64,000 nucleotides of DNA from Sinonovacula constricta. Lineage: Eukaryota > Mollusca > Bivalvia > Cardiida > Solecurtidae. Within the stretch, counting starts at the first letter, position 1. Each line of letters starts with the position of its first letter. Both the position numbers and the translations under genes were made by a program. The notes beneath the pieces were generated by a model, which saw only the letters and a program-made list of their open reading frames with translations, ran no database searches and had not been told where the DNA came from. Where the stretch lies: positions 23,153,954 through 23,217,953 of the forward strand of contig CM017556.1 in NCBI GenBank assembly GCA_007844125.1. Direction: 5' to 3'. Positions 12,410 to 28,871 of the stretch are shown here, piece after piece.

Positions 12410-15400
12410 CAGAGATTCTCCTTACTGAAAGGGGGAGATCACTGCGTTAGAGATTGCACATTTATAAGTACAACTTAAAAAGGAACCTAAGAACAAAACC
12501 ATTATTGACAGGTTATTTATTACATTTAGTCTTTAAACATTTGCAGATAATATGAATAATTAGTTTGTATTTCAATGACCGTTCAGTAATATAGAATCTC
12601 ACATTATGTCATTGTAGATCAAATTCATCCTTCCAGACACGTGTACATATTTATTTTTAGCTTGTTCATTTCAGCGCATCTCTTTAGCATTGTCCACCCC
12701 CCTACACCGCCTCAGTTTTGATTATGATTTTATCCGATAACACATAAAACCTGTTATCTGGATCATAATGAAACTTTTCAAAATACGCAAACGCATGACA
12801 TTGTAATGGTGACATATTGCATTTAGTTCACTTGCCAGCATCATATGAACAAACGAATGTTTACATCTAAACATAATATATACAATAGCGCGTTGGCAAC
12901 TGGTTGCGTTGAAGCAAAGTATAGCAAGGAAATCTACATGCGTGTTAACCATAACGCTTATAAACGATATATTAGACTATTCAGATCAAGCTCGACGAAC
13001 GGTGCAGACATTTTGCGTGTTACCATGATAATATACAATGCAATACAACAAAACTATTGTTTCTTTTAAAGCTGTATTTACTTTTGGCATTGACTATAAA
13101 AAGCCTTTTTACTACATTGTGTGTGTCGCGCTCAGTTTAAGAGGTTACAATTACATGTTGCGGACAAATTGCAATATTGACAAACATTTTAAAATGGGGA
13201 AAACCGTTATTTTAGCAATAATTGATATTAGAATCGTTAAAGATGATTAAATATGAACTCTTGTTAATCTTTGTGTTTTTCAAGATACCATTTAGCGTAG
13301 TCTGTATAAGGATGTTTCAATATGCTTGTGAGATCGCATTAAATGGACCAACAAATTGATGAAACATCTTCTGAAGGGGACTACGGCAATTCATTTATCA
13401 TGCCTAAGTTGACATGCTAATGTGGCTCGTAATGGATGGTATATTATAATGGCATTAATGAGCCTTTTACTGGAAATTATCATGTCTTAGTTTGACCATC
13501 AGAAAACATTGGAAAGTTTATAAAGTATGTGCGTTTGCCTGACTGATAATATGTTTCTAAATTTTTCGTTATGCATTTCAAAATATAAGATTGTCGATAT
13601 TTTATTACAAGTTATTATCTTAATGAAACCAATTTTTCAGAATAAGTTAATTATCGGGATTATTGCATTAAGATATGTTGTTCTCAGTACTTGATGATTC
13701 ATTGTATTGCAGAACTAGACTCTAATAAATAACTTTAATCGTTCAGTATATCAGTCAAGTTTGGGTCGTGCAACAAAACAACAATTTTATACACAGTTGG
13801 CTATGACGGTTTTATATGATACTGTTATAGAAATTGAAATTTATAACAAACAGATAACGTTTAATCTTGGTATAAAAAGCTTTAAGCTAGACATAACGTT
13901 CTAGAAAACATAAACAATTTATAGTCAACCTGACATCTCAATATTAATGACCTAGCTTTTATGTGGATTGTCCTTTCTTGATTCAGGCAGCAATATAAAT
14001 ATTCTGGTTATTCTATAAGCCTTTGCATATTTAATGTTAAGTAATATCAACTTGTTGGCGAAATTGACTCTTAGATACAACTGTTCACTAGAGTTAATTT
14101 CCACTTTTAGCGGTAAATGTGTCAGAAGCAGATAAGGAAATTATGTGACATATCATGGTTTACGTTATCTTACAGTTGAATTAGTGATTCATTTACTGTC
14201 GTTTTAGCTGCAAGTGAGACCTGTCATCGTTCCCCAATACTCACGGACCATGGTATGCAAAAAGCTACAAATGTCAATATCAACCATTTTCAGTATAACA
14301 TGATTTAGTATTTTGCAAATCAATGCTTATTGTCGAAAAACGGTCATCGTTCTTGAAATTTTATGACGTACATAGTACAGAATACCACCTTCGATCAATT
14401 TTAAAATTGTCCTCAGATAAAATCCTTGAAGGGATTTACAGAGATGGCAGAATGAAGAAAATAGAGATATGACGTTCTTCATTGAAAACTATATAGACAG
14501 GCAGCACAGTTTAACCTTTAGATGAATACGTCTTATTGACAACTGCTTGTAAATCCCGACCATTCAGTTTCATAACAATTTTAGATAATTATGACATGAC
14601 ATGAAAATAGAAACAACAACAAACAATGATTTATTTTCTGTGTAAGTACTCGTCTTAAACTTAAATACAAGTTATCGGCATCACTAAATTACAGGACGAC
14701 TAGGCCTTCAATAAGTCTTACTACGAAATGTCAATTGTACTTTAGTTTACTTCCGATCAGATTTTAAAACTATATTTTTTTTAACATTAGCGAAAGACGT
14801 AAAAACAGTTAAAACGAATCGTTCAATTCTTCGTTTAATAAATTGTCATTGAATGCAAGTCCAAAAGATAGTGTGGAGTCTTTGTGGCTTTATTTGTCGT
14901 TAATTAGTCTCGTTAAGTTGTGATGCCTATGGTTAAATGTATACACACATTCAATTGACGCGAAAGACGTGTCAATATCCCTTCTTGTCTAATTTGACAT
15001 ACAAATGGAAGGGACTAATGAATCGGAATGTTGATTTTAAGAGTGCTATGTCAGAAAAGGACTACATGGTCATTTGGTTTATAACAGAGTAGAAACGTCT
15101 TATTACAAATGAGATTACGGTATATTGTCCCTAATTTAACACTAAGATTTCTTCAATGACAACAGCACAGGTGATGTGGGATATAGAATATACTTGAATA
15201 AATATTTGTGAAAAATGAAATAAAAGTGCTTCAAGACCGACCTTCAACTGAGCAGATTCTCTGTTCATTCCCGTCCGCCTGATTTCTTTCCTTTCCGTTT
15301 CTTATCTGAAAAAAAGCATTCGAAAGATAAGACTTTACGTTTACTACTGTTTCAGGCTCAGATTTCAACATAAACTGTATCAAACGGAACATTAAATATT

Positions 15401-15722
15401 GGTTAAGAAGCATAAGACATAAATGTCCATTTATTTTACATTTAATTTGTATACACCTACTCCAACAAATGTAGACATTATTAAAAAAAGACAGTGGCAA
15501 GGAAATGTTCAACTTAGGGCGCAGATCTACTGATTTGTCTACAAAACGGCTGTTGTTAGTCAGCTAATGTACATGCACAATAGCTGTGTCATGTTTATTT
15601 TTATCGCTGACATTAACCCATCCATTTATCCAACCGCTACATCTGCATGAAAGCATTTATCATATCATTTTGTTTTACGATGTTATACATATCTACAGCA
15701 CATGTTCCTTATCCTTTCACAG
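12410..15722. other. AT-rich non-coding DNA
   Basis: Nothing identified. Open frames at 12722-12952, 12845-13069, 13038-13250 and 15231-15512 carry no recognisable motif and overlap one another on opposite strands, as chance frames do. Confidence 0.5.
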
Positions 15723-15797
15723 CATGAGCCAATAACTGTGGCTTTGACGCCAACAGTGCCTTGTTCACATCCCATGACTTCCAATGCGCATGCATAA
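15723..15797 (+). CDS. Candidate short terminal exon, unidentified protein
   Basis: A strong acceptor (CCTTATCCTTTCACAG, ending at 15722) is followed by a 24-codon open frame plus stop that begins HEPITVALTPTVPCSHPMTS. The residue composition is not what AT-rich noise would give, and the segment is GC-richer than its surroundings. There is no partner exon with a compatible donor that I can identify, and the nearest AATAAA signals are several hundred bases downstream (about 16.35 kb). Low confidence; family not recognised. Confidence 0.2.
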   Translation, partial: HEPITVALTPTVPCSHPMTSNAHA

Positions 15798-18240
<2,443 letters not shown>

Positions 18241-21200
18241 TTTATTTCAAACCCAAAAGGGTTTAAATACAAAGTAAATGCATGTATATAGTTTACATCG
18301 AAATAACAATAAAGACTTAAGACACTTTAATTTTAAGATCTATTGAAATGAATTAGATAAAATATAGAAACAAAAAATATTCAAATAATTGAATATGCAA
18401 TATCATAAAAATGCGGAAAAAGGTAAGATAAGAAAAAAGTGAGGATTTATAGATCTTAATAAATAACACAACTTATATTTGCATATCCATCTATTTTTTT
18501 ATCATTTGTTGCTAATAATACAGTAAACTAAACAGAAAGTTGTTCTGCGCAAACTTAGCTACAGAAAGGACGAAAATTAGGAACATAATAATACAAACTG
18601 TTGTGCTGAATTATCGATATTTTAGAAATAATCCAATAGCATAGAGATGATTAACCATAGTAAACGGAATAATTAACAAATATACCATTGTCAAACAAAA
18701 TAAGCAAACTATGCCATAGGTATGTAGAAAAAAGGGCAACTATACGAACTCTTACTTTCAAATTTGTAATATTTAAATTTTAATCCAATAGTCTGTATAA
18801 TTTACCGTTAATCATAATTATAATTTAGTGTAGTGTCACCGACAGCATATATTTATACAAATGTGTAAAATAACAGGAATCACCCCTAATGTACAGAACA
18901 CGTGAACATAAAGTCGAAAAAAAAACGTGCTTTTAGATGGAATAAACACTTTTAAGGAAATTTAGAGGTGGGGTATCAAACATAGAAGTGATTGTCATGT
19001 ACTTTTGTGCAATGACAATATTGCAATGCTTATTGTTACCAGATTTGAAACCTATTTTGTTGGATGAAATGTGACATATTAAATCTGTAACTTTTGGAAT
19101 GAACATCAGAGGTGGCCTCGTGCTAATTAATTCGCTTTGGTAGTTTTGTGTTTTACGACGGAACATCAAACACTTGCCAATCACATAGCTATGATCTGAC
19201 AAAGATGACACTCTAAGATTCACAGCACACAGTTTTAAATGCGCTTGCCTAATGCTAGTATGGTGATATGTTAAAAATACAAACTTCTCTTTATGACATT
19301 TACTACATAATGTATGAAGTTAAAATGTGCTTTCTCTATGTTTCCCCCCCCAGTCTGTTTCCATTAAATATGAAAACAAATATTAAACCAAAACATTACG
19401 AGGGAACATATAGAGATGGAACCGTAGCAATGGAATTAAAGTTATCGTTTTGAAGATATAAATTGCCTGTCTCCTACCTAGATGCGATTATATAAAATGA
19501 TTTGGATGAACTGTTTTCTAGATAAATTGATGTCTACTATAAAACACCATCAATACGCTAATCCTGTTCTAAATGCATCTGACAGACAGGAGTTTTGTCC
19601 ATGAGTCAAAGGTCAACGTTCAGATATGCCAGTTATAAATGATATGTTGCAATGTTTTAACCTAATGTAAGTGCATACATGTAAAGAAACTAGACATTTG
19701 AGTACTCTCTTTTAATATAATACACCAATTGCGTTTGAGTGAATAATTTCTGTTGACACATGCATTTAAGATACTTAGTTATGGCAACCGCATGAAGTAT
19801 CATGTAATGATAGTTACTTTGTAACGTTTTATTTATTGTAAACTTTAACACTTCATACACAATACGAACATTAAAAAAACGGGGGAAGATACTAAAGTTA
19901 AGAAGGATGTTACATAGGCGCTTCCAATAATATTTAACAATAATAATTGGAGACTGATTTCTTTGTTGTACATTGTTTCTCTGCAAAGTAACTCATGTTA
20001 AATCAAAATGCATAATAAATAGTTTTAAATTCCGGAACTACATATGACATCTACATGTATACACATTTTGACTACTTGCCTTATATGGGCAATCTGTTGC
20101 AAATTAAGCCAAATTTTCTGAAGCCAAATGAGATTGATAGAAACGTAACCGCCCGCCATTCATTTACAGAATTGTCCTTACCAGATTTCCCGGTGGAATC
20201 ATGTAGTCTAGTTTTCTTTCGGTTGATTGAAGAAAACATAAATGGATGACGCATTCAAATTACTTTGAATACCTTGTCGGTGTGAGGCATTCTGGTTGTA
20301 TTCATGTAATGTCACAGGGCTAGGAGTTTTATCACTTTCTCTTAGACGACCTCGACATATTTCAGGTCACCAGATGTATCATGCTATCATGGGACATCTG
20401 GGCAAAACCGACAGAATGGTGTTTTGTTTTGACTTCACACTTTTACCACAAACTTCACATTAGGAAACTGCTGTAGCGAAATTCGCGAATCTGATTTAGA
20501 TTATATCGAAAAGGAAATTTACTATCATTAACAAAGGGACATTGCAGATGATACTGTTGGGTATCTTTTACATTTGTAAATGATATTCAAAGTTTATGTA
20601 ATAGCGGGTGCTAGAATGTCTTAAAATAATTTTAATTTATTGCTAATAAAAAGACGTGAAATGAAGAACTTCGGCCTTGCTCTTTAAGATAAATATTAAA
20701 GAATATGGAACAATTAAGAACACGAAAATAAAAACTATTTTATAACAAATTTACAATTGCAGTATAGAACTTCATACATATAGACAACACTGTAGTGTGA
20801 CTTGGCTGTTCAAATTCTCAAACTTTGTCGATATATGGTGGTCACCTATAATAAAACTTAAAATATCACAAAAATGCAAATAGTTTTTTCTACATTAGAA
20901 ACCTTGCTGTGCTGTTTGAGTTTGACACAGTTTTTCAAAACCACTATAAGTAATACAGCTTAATAATCTGCCATGTTTTAATGGTCATTTTGATTTATAT
21001 ATTATTAAATATTTAAAGACTGGTAACATAATAACGGAATTTTACAGCACAATACAGCAACATATTTAGTTTTGATGTTTGAAGACTTAAATGTATAACA
21101 AGATATTGCAAGTTCTTTAAAAATGTATGCCACGCAAGCATACTCAAGGTCAGTCAAATTAACATAAATTTAATATACAAACTAAGTTTACTTTGTTATC

Positions 21201-24200
21201 ACTATTCCCGACAGTAAAGTACTAACGATAATAAAACACATTTTTTTCTACCAAATTGTGTATGCGCCTTAGAATTTCACTAATGCTGTGGTTTTTAAGG
21301 ATATATAAAAACTTTTGTATACTTTTTAGCTAAAATATAATAATGTTACACATTTTGCCTGAAACGCCTAACGCATTATTTTATGATATTTAATATACAA
21401 TAAGATATTGGCAAAACTTTTCCGATGTATCAGAAAACTAGCGAAGATATCAAAGTAAGTTTACAGACATTTTGAATTTATGTATTGCTCCGCGGACCAA
21501 TAAATTTATTTTGCTTGTCAGGTACAACTAGTATTCATGACATCAGTGGGATGATTTCTGATGTAAACTAATGTTGTTACATCTGCTCTTAGGCATCAAT
21601 ACATTCGAGAATTTTATTGTTGCCATGGAAACAATACACAAAGGGAGCAAAAGATTTTCTTATTCCACGAACGGTATACATGAAATCAAATGAAAATCTC
21701 TGTAAATGTATATCTTCGCTACAGATTGAGTTTTGCATTAACCTAAATGTAACCTTCATTTGTTTCTTTGTTATTTATTACCGATATCATACATATTAAC
21801 TGTTTTAACTCATACAAAAACCTGCAACAACTGCACTTAAAATGACAACTTATCCCCTTTCATTGTGTACAATTTTAATTTTCTATTATAATTTTGTATT
21901 GATTGCATTCAAGTTAAAATGAATAATCAACATATCGAATATCATCGATCTTCCCTTTATTTGCAATTATTTAAATTCAGGTTGTCCTTATCTTAATAAC
22001 TGAAGTTGAGAAGTTGAACACTGAGTAAAATTAATATATAACTTGGAGCATTGCGATAGCACTGATGAGCTACACTTCTCGATTAATGATATTCTAGATC
22101 AAAAGTTTAGATTAGATTATAAAAAGTTAGGTATTGATAGGCCAAAGCTACCGCCACATTAGAGAACCTGGAATAAAGACAGTGTGCCTTTGAGTTAACC
22201 TAAGTGAGATGACAGTATGTAAATATAATTATCTAGCATCGATTAAGATTTTTGCATAATCACCTTGCTGAAACATGCATTGTTTAAGCAAATATTGATA
22301 TACTGGTTTAGGGTAGGAATGGAGGGCATAAGAACATTTAAAAGCTATTAAGTTACACGTCAAAACAGCTTTGATCCTGTAACAGTTGACAAGTAATTTA
22401 ATGAAAAGTACACTAAATTTACATAATAATAGGTCACAGTCCTATTTTGGATTTTACTTTAAATTGTACCAACAGCATATTATACAAAAAACTGAATAAA
22501 CCCATTACTAGTCTGAATACCAAATATTATATCTTGAGGATATGAGGTTGGTGTACAGCAACTGCGCTTAAACTTGTTTACAGCGTAGTAAGACAGCATT
22601 CATACAATGATGATCAACGTGTCTACATTGCCTATTAAGGAAGAAAACACTCTGGTTAAAGGAATTACATTTATAGGAAGTATTTTTAACATTTGGTTTA
22701 TTTGCACACTGGAGGTCTATGTATAAAATATTGTTTAAAAATTGACAACTATTAAAAGTGCAAAGATTCTAAGATTTATCAATGAAATCAACTTTCTTTT
22801 ATGTTCTTAGGGTACTCCGAAAATTCCACTTAAATAACATTAATGGATAATACTAAATGTTTTTGTGCAGCTTGTAGAAAATAAGAGCTCATAGTCTATT
22901 ATTGATCATGATAAGGGTCCACATATATACCACATGTCTTTATTCACATATGTAAAACTGCCTATATCGAGTACAAACCCAAAAAAGAGCATGAAGCAGA
23001 AACAGGCCCTCTTGAATGTCATCCAGAAAACAAAGATATATTGATGAAGATGGAGTCGAATACTGCAGGTTATCGGGTGGTTCTTCCTAACCGAACTGTA
23101 CGACACCTAGAAAAAATGTGACAGCTAAATCTGCAAAAACACCTTTTTTTCAAAAAATAACGCTTTCGTATTATGCATATTATGAAATTATCCGCAAAAA
23201 TTATATGTATTGCATCTAGATTTCATGCCAAGAATAATGGCGTCTAGTTTGTCTCAAACTATAAATAAATAAAAGGATTATCTGCTATCGAACACCTTTA
23301 GTATAATTAACACTTATAAAGTTTAGAAAGCTGGATCATGCTTTCTCATCTTGACATATAACGTGGTGATAGGCTGTCTTCTGTTTTTCATCAATGTACT
23401 TGAATAATGGAAAATACCGTGGGAGCAAAAACACAGGATGACGTGCATCATTGTACAGGGTTGAAGGGAAAATTGCTAGATTCAATTCTCAGTGGATCAT
23501 CGCGGTCTTCGAGTTCTCATTGGTAATATTTCCTCACATCTTCACAGGCAAAGGCAGTCAACATCTGTGTAGAATGTAAACACTGTATCATTCGGTTTGA
23601 AGAAACCATGCTGTTAGGGATATTACAAACGTTTTGCGAACAAACACGTAAATGTAACAAATAACGTTATAATTGTACTTATTTTTCATAATTAATTTTG
23701 CTTTGTCAGGTTGCAATTTATTCATTTTGCAAGTAAAATCGTGGTGCTTTTTCATTATAGTTACATTCAGTAGTGTGATATTTTGCCTTCAAGACACTCA
23801 CTGAAATTGATAACTTGACTAATTCTTTGAGAGAAAACATGTAACAAACTAAACTTTCATTATTGCGTTCTTTATATATTCAAATATAATGTTGGAGTAA
23901 CAACATTTTCGAAATAATAACAACATGCATTTTCCATCACTGCCATTATTGTTTGCACTTTATTAACTTTATTACTTTGCAACAACACAAAAATTTAGAT
24001 TTTGTTTGTACACGTATTCATGTCAATCTATGATCTTCCACTTTATATGTCCTTAAGGTTTGATGAGCACTGCGGATAACAGTAAACAAGTAAAATTATT
24101 GTCCAATAAGATTTCACTGAGACCCATTCTTCTGTACTGTCGTGTAAATGGTCGGAATTATTTTGTAAATATTATTATATAATTACACTAAGCTTACTTA

Positions 24201-26706
24201 AACAATGAACATAAAAACATAAGAAAACGGCAAAAGCATTTTTAATATTTTATTATAGGTTTGGCCGATGGGTAACAGTGACTATACCATATGGTAATAA
24301 ATCTTTGGTTAAATTTATCTTTGAACAAAATCTACACGCTTTCAAGTTTCTCAGAAAGTAAATGAAAGTGTCTGATACAAAGTTTCATAATTCAAGACGA
24401 TGAACAAAATGACTCGAATTTAACTAGGGTTATTTACTAAATTCGTTTAAATTAATTGAAACAAGTAACCTGTGGGACATTTTAATAAATCTTGCTTGCC
24501 TAATACTAGAAGCATGTCTGTTAAACTATCTTAGCATTCGTGTATGGACAAGATCATTGAAATTAAAAGCAATTGTATGGAATGACATACGGGTAGATAT
24601 TAAAAATGCTCATATTGAGCACTGTGTGTTCAAAGTATCAGTTGAAGTGTTCGAATATAATATCAGAAAACTTTTTGTTGAATAAAATCGGACATGCAGT
24701 GATCAATATACATTTAAGAAATATAAATCGTTCAGAAAAAGTCTAAATATTTTTGTCGATACATGATTAGTTTCTTTCGAAATACAATGTTAATTTACAC
24801 ATAAACTAAAAATAATGGAATGGTAATGCGTTCCATTGCTTTCCGCCGTAAGCCGCAGATTCAATGTATGTGTGCTTTAAAGAGTTTAGCATTTGTTATC
24901 CAGATAAACAAAGTCTTGGTCTTTTCAAAATACATTTCAGTTGCCCAATCTGCAAACATATATAACCATAGTTTCTATATTCTAATTTATTTTCTATTTA
25001 CTGTTTCAGTGGACAATCATATGTTGAAATGAGGTTTGTCCATATATGTTTCGAAAAAGTCTAACAATAGGTTTTAAGTGTTTATTAAACAAGTATATAT
25101 AAAAACAAGAAGAATCACAAGTAAACCAAAATTGTCCTCCGTCTTTTTATTTTCTTTTATGCGACAGTTTAACTTATTTCGAGTTAAAACCATTCCCTTA
25201 TATTTAGTTTGACTTCACATGTTTATACATATTGTGAGTGGCCTAACTACCTGGCTACAATAATCTGACATATTAAGGTTATTGCCAGGAACTTCCAAAT
25301 CACAGAATTTGCACCACGCCTGCTTCTAGCGTCTTACTTGTAATGCAATGTTAACAGAGTACGTCGTCTACCGGAATAAGGGAACATTTAATCCGATAAT
25401 AATTAGTTCAGAAATTGTCTTATTTGCCATGCCATTTCGCCATACACATCTTTCTTGACAGGACAAGATGAATACAATTGGAAGCGGTTATTCATAGACA
25501 ACTATAGATATATTACATCAAAACTTTATAATAATTTTACTTTTATGCGAATTCATGTTTACAACAATAAAGGTGTTGTTGTCATCAAACGCGATCGGTA
25601 GTTTTAAGTGTTGTTAAAATGGCACAAACCTATTTTGATATCAGTGAACTACTTTAACATGAACAATACGTATTAAGAATGTAATATGTATTTACCTAAG
25701 TTGTCAACATTGTATTTACAATTTTGAGGTCAATGAATATCTTTCGGAGACGTACTGATTACATGTCGGTACATTTTTTTCATTGGTCTGTAAATAGTTT
25801 AAGCATGTCATAAACCTTTCCTTTTTGCCTTGACTTTTAGACACTACAAATAAACAACAGGCTATCCAAACAAGTTTTGTTGCCGGATAAGGATTTATGT
25901 AAGGAAATTGAAACTGAAATTTGCAATGCCTCTTTTCTTTATTTCATTTCCCTACATAAACAAGAGTTTGAAAAATATATCAACATTCAATTTTTTACTT
26001 TGCTATATTAAACATATCAAATACGTAGTTCATGTTTTAAGTGTTTTTTTAAGACAAGACAATTTAAATGTGGATAAGCTTCTTTTTACACAGTGTTCAG
26101 ACATATTCATAATACTGTCATTTAAGTTTTCAGCAAAATCACACTTATATTAAATTATTATATTATTTTAAGGATGTTTCAACCGGAATCTAGAAAGAAA
26201 TATGGTTGTCTTAATTGCCATGTAATTTTTTCAGCAAAATGTCAAGTTTATAAATTCTTGAAACAAATGACGAAAGTGAGCATACTTAATCAGGGGCAAA
26301 TATCATAAAGGATCGTCAATTACAGTAATTATATAACCACAACAATTGACAACACGCCATCGTTACAGATTAATTTAACAAAAAATAAAAGTTAATTATA
26401 AGGATATATATAGGTTTTAAGAACACATACACAGACCGCCTTACATATCAGATAAACCTACCTAAAAATCGGATTGTGTTGTATACGTTCTGAAATGTAT
26501 TCTTTAAACCGCCATTTTGCTACTTGGTATTAATTACACACGTTGTCAAAATATGTATATGCGCAAACATCCATGTGTTTTCCTGTCTTAGATGCGTATT
26601 AATTTAAATAATGTAAATTTGGTGTCACTCGTTATAATAAATAATGCACGGCATCAGATATTCAACGAGAAACGATGCTGCGAAATAAAGTAAATTACAC
26701 TAAGCG
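18241..26706. other. AT-rich non-coding DNA
   Basis: More than 8 kb without a supported gene. The open frames (18933-19223, 19690-19986, 20055-20249, 21617-21799, 22906-23106, 24820-25032, 25908-26153 and others) are short, AT-biased and unrecognised. No RNA gene, long repeat or transposon coding sequence was seen. Confidence 0.5.
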
Positions 26707-26774
26707 ATGATATGTGCTTTCCCACCAAATGTCTATCAAGTAAGCATTAAAATAAACATTAAAACATCACATAG

Positions 26775-26930
26775 TAAGCTACTGTTGGTACAATGGTTGG
26801 TCCCGGTCGGGGTGATAACATTAATGCGCGGATATTTTCCAGCTAACATGCGGTTCGCCATTGGTTCTAGCCAGATAATTTTTGGGGTCGTCCTCCACTA
26901 ATTACTAGCAGGGCGTCGCCAATATGACCG
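26775..26930. repeat. GC-rich patch, probable unidentified repeat fragment
   Basis: This block, containing GGTCCCGGTCGGGGTGAT, GCGCGGATATTTTCCAG and GGTTCGCCATTGGTTCTAGCC, is clearly GC-richer than the surrounding kilobases. The last part is distantly like a pol III B box. A 64-codon frame across it has no family resemblance. A mobile-element fragment is the likeliest reading, but no second copy is present in this window to confirm it. Confidence 0.3.
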
Positions 26931-28417
26931 AAACTGTTTTGTAAAAACAACAATAAATAAATGTTTATGCTGTAAGCAAATTCTTCAGGTTCAACATATA
27001 TATGACATAAACATCGAAATAGACAATTCAGAAGCTATCAAACTAGTCTTGAATTTAACTGACAATAAGTCGGACAGAAAGAAAATGTATTGCAATCCTG
27101 TATCTATAAGTTTTTGATAAAGGCTTTGTTATTTCTTCTTTTCCTATGGAGTTAAAGGTATTACACTCTGTTCCCTGGTAATAGAAAGAACTATAATACC
27201 GACCTACATTGAAAAGGTCTGAAAGGCAAATAACTAGCTTTTATTCTCCATAGATCATTACTGTCTTGACGTTTATTGCAAGTACGCGTATGCTAATGTC
27301 TTCTGACTTTGCCAAATAAACAATTGTCAAAGAGGAACTAAAGTTTTTGGAATTATTGACACAATTTTACTTCGCAGGTAAATAGTTTTATTTGCTATTT
27401 TTGAAGGAAATAGAGAATTTAATGTTTGTGTGTTCACATTGCCGTTTAGATTTACATAGTTTAAAGATTTATACTGCTATTTTTCAATACACATTGTCTT
27501 ACTTTCTTGACAAATGCTGAATAAGAAAATATGACTGTGAGTATTGCAATTTATATTTACATTAGATGTTACTAGGCATATCTGATGCGCAGCACATGTC
27601 AGTCAAGTGTAAGTTACAACACAACAGTGACGAGACATAATATAAAATAGAGCAAAGCTGTAATAAAAAAGCATAAATTGATATGAACTGTAATTTTTCT
27701 TTGAAAAATGTCGCATTGACATTTTATTATACCTTGCCATTTTTGTCTAAAACCAATTACATACATTACGTTAAACCAACACTTAATCTTAAAGTATAAA
27801 CCTGAACTCATTTAAAGTACAAAATTCAATTAATTTTCTAACTTGACACAAAACGGTCTTTTTTAAATGTTATTTTTTTTTTAAATTGCTCTTTATTTGA
27901 ACTTTTAATTAATAACACTCAAACCAACAATATTCAAATATGGCATCACTCATCATAAAATCAAGATTTTAATGGACACAAGCTCATATAAAAAGCAAAT
28001 TCCACGTTAAAAATAATTCTGTTGAACAGGTAATTTCAGCAATCCTTTGGGAACAAAACAAACAGAAAAACGTGCTACACTGTACATGACAGTTATATAA
28101 TACATATGCAATGTATACATTAATCGTGAAGTTTCTGATCGGTTGGTTCTTAGACGTTTGCTTCTAAAACGTTCATATTGTAACCCCTTGCATTCTTATC
28201 TGTTTGGTATTTAGTGCTGCCTGCAGCAGAATTTATTAATGAACGATTACTTATGGAAGCTGCAACAATTTTGTTTAACAATTTAAGCCTACACGATTAG
28301 GTGTAAAAATTATCAGCCTTTGAAAATGTTTCTCCTATCGAAATATAGACAGCTTCAACTTATAAACACTGATTAACATTTAAGATTAAATCATATCGCA
28401 TGTCCCCAATTTGAATC
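26931..28417. other. AT-rich non-coding DNA
   Basis: Nothing identified; only short chance frames such as 27614-27811 on the minus strand. Confidence 0.5.
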
Positions 28418-28529
28418 AATAAGAATATATGACAAAGTCCTATGAGCATTGCAACATATACCAAACTCCTAAAAGACACAGAACAAAGGTATTTCACATG
28501 CAAGCCAAGCGAAAAGTAAGAACAAATTT
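28418..28529 (+). repeat. Dispersed repeat, module 1, copy 1
   Basis: This 112-bp segment begins AATAAGAATATATGACAAAG and contains CCTATGAGCATTGCAACATA and TTTCACATGCAAGCCAAGCG. It matches 36560-36671 over its whole length with about four substitutions, so these are recent copies. More diverged relatives lie at 51554, 51940 and, inverted, 36974-37080. Coding potential is absent. The family is not one I can name; a SINE or other non-autonomous element is likely. Confidence 0.9.
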
Positions 28530-28540
28530 CACAAGTTTTA

Positions 28541-28590
28541 CAGAGCTTTAACCTCGCACTTCCTGACGAGTTTCTCAAATGCAAGCAATG
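28541..28590 (+). repeat. Module shared with the 49.8/60.1/61.3-kb repeat family
   Basis: CTTTAACCTCGCACTTCCTG here matches the core of the second dispersed family (CGCACTTCCTGAAGGTTTTTCT at 60 kb, its relatives at 49.99 kb and, inverted, 61.28 kb). It lies directly downstream of module 1, so modules of the two families are joined in this copy. A TGACGTCA palindrome follows at 28663-28670, and GCGCTGATAT before it recurs at 60.44 kb next to further TGACGTCA sites. Confidence 0.75.
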
Positions 28591-28708
28591 AAAAGAAACG
28601 CGATCTATTCGAATACAAAATGTCCATGCGCTGATATTTTCTGTAAGTTATGACGAAAGTAGTGACGTCATTGAAAAATAATGTCCACATAGTGTTTAGA
28701 AAAGAATA

Positions 28709-28860
28709 TGGTATTATTTCGATTTGAAAAACTACACAAAAAATTGTTGACTATCAATAGAATTAACTTTTTTAAATCATGAACCAACATGACCAGAGAC
28801 GAAGTAATGGTTGTACCATCCTGTTCATGTGAAGATTGAATTGAAGAACCAAAGTTATAT
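28709..28860 (+). repeat. Dispersed repeat, 3' module, copy 1
   Basis: This segment aligns collinearly with 51701-51837. Shared blocks include an AACTACACAAAAAATTGTTGA-like stretch and TTCATGTGAAGATTGAATTG followed by AAGAACCAAAG. Because both copies also carry module 1 upstream in the same order, the parent element was probably at least 440 bp long. Confidence 0.85.
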
Positions 28861-28871
28861 TTAGATTTATT

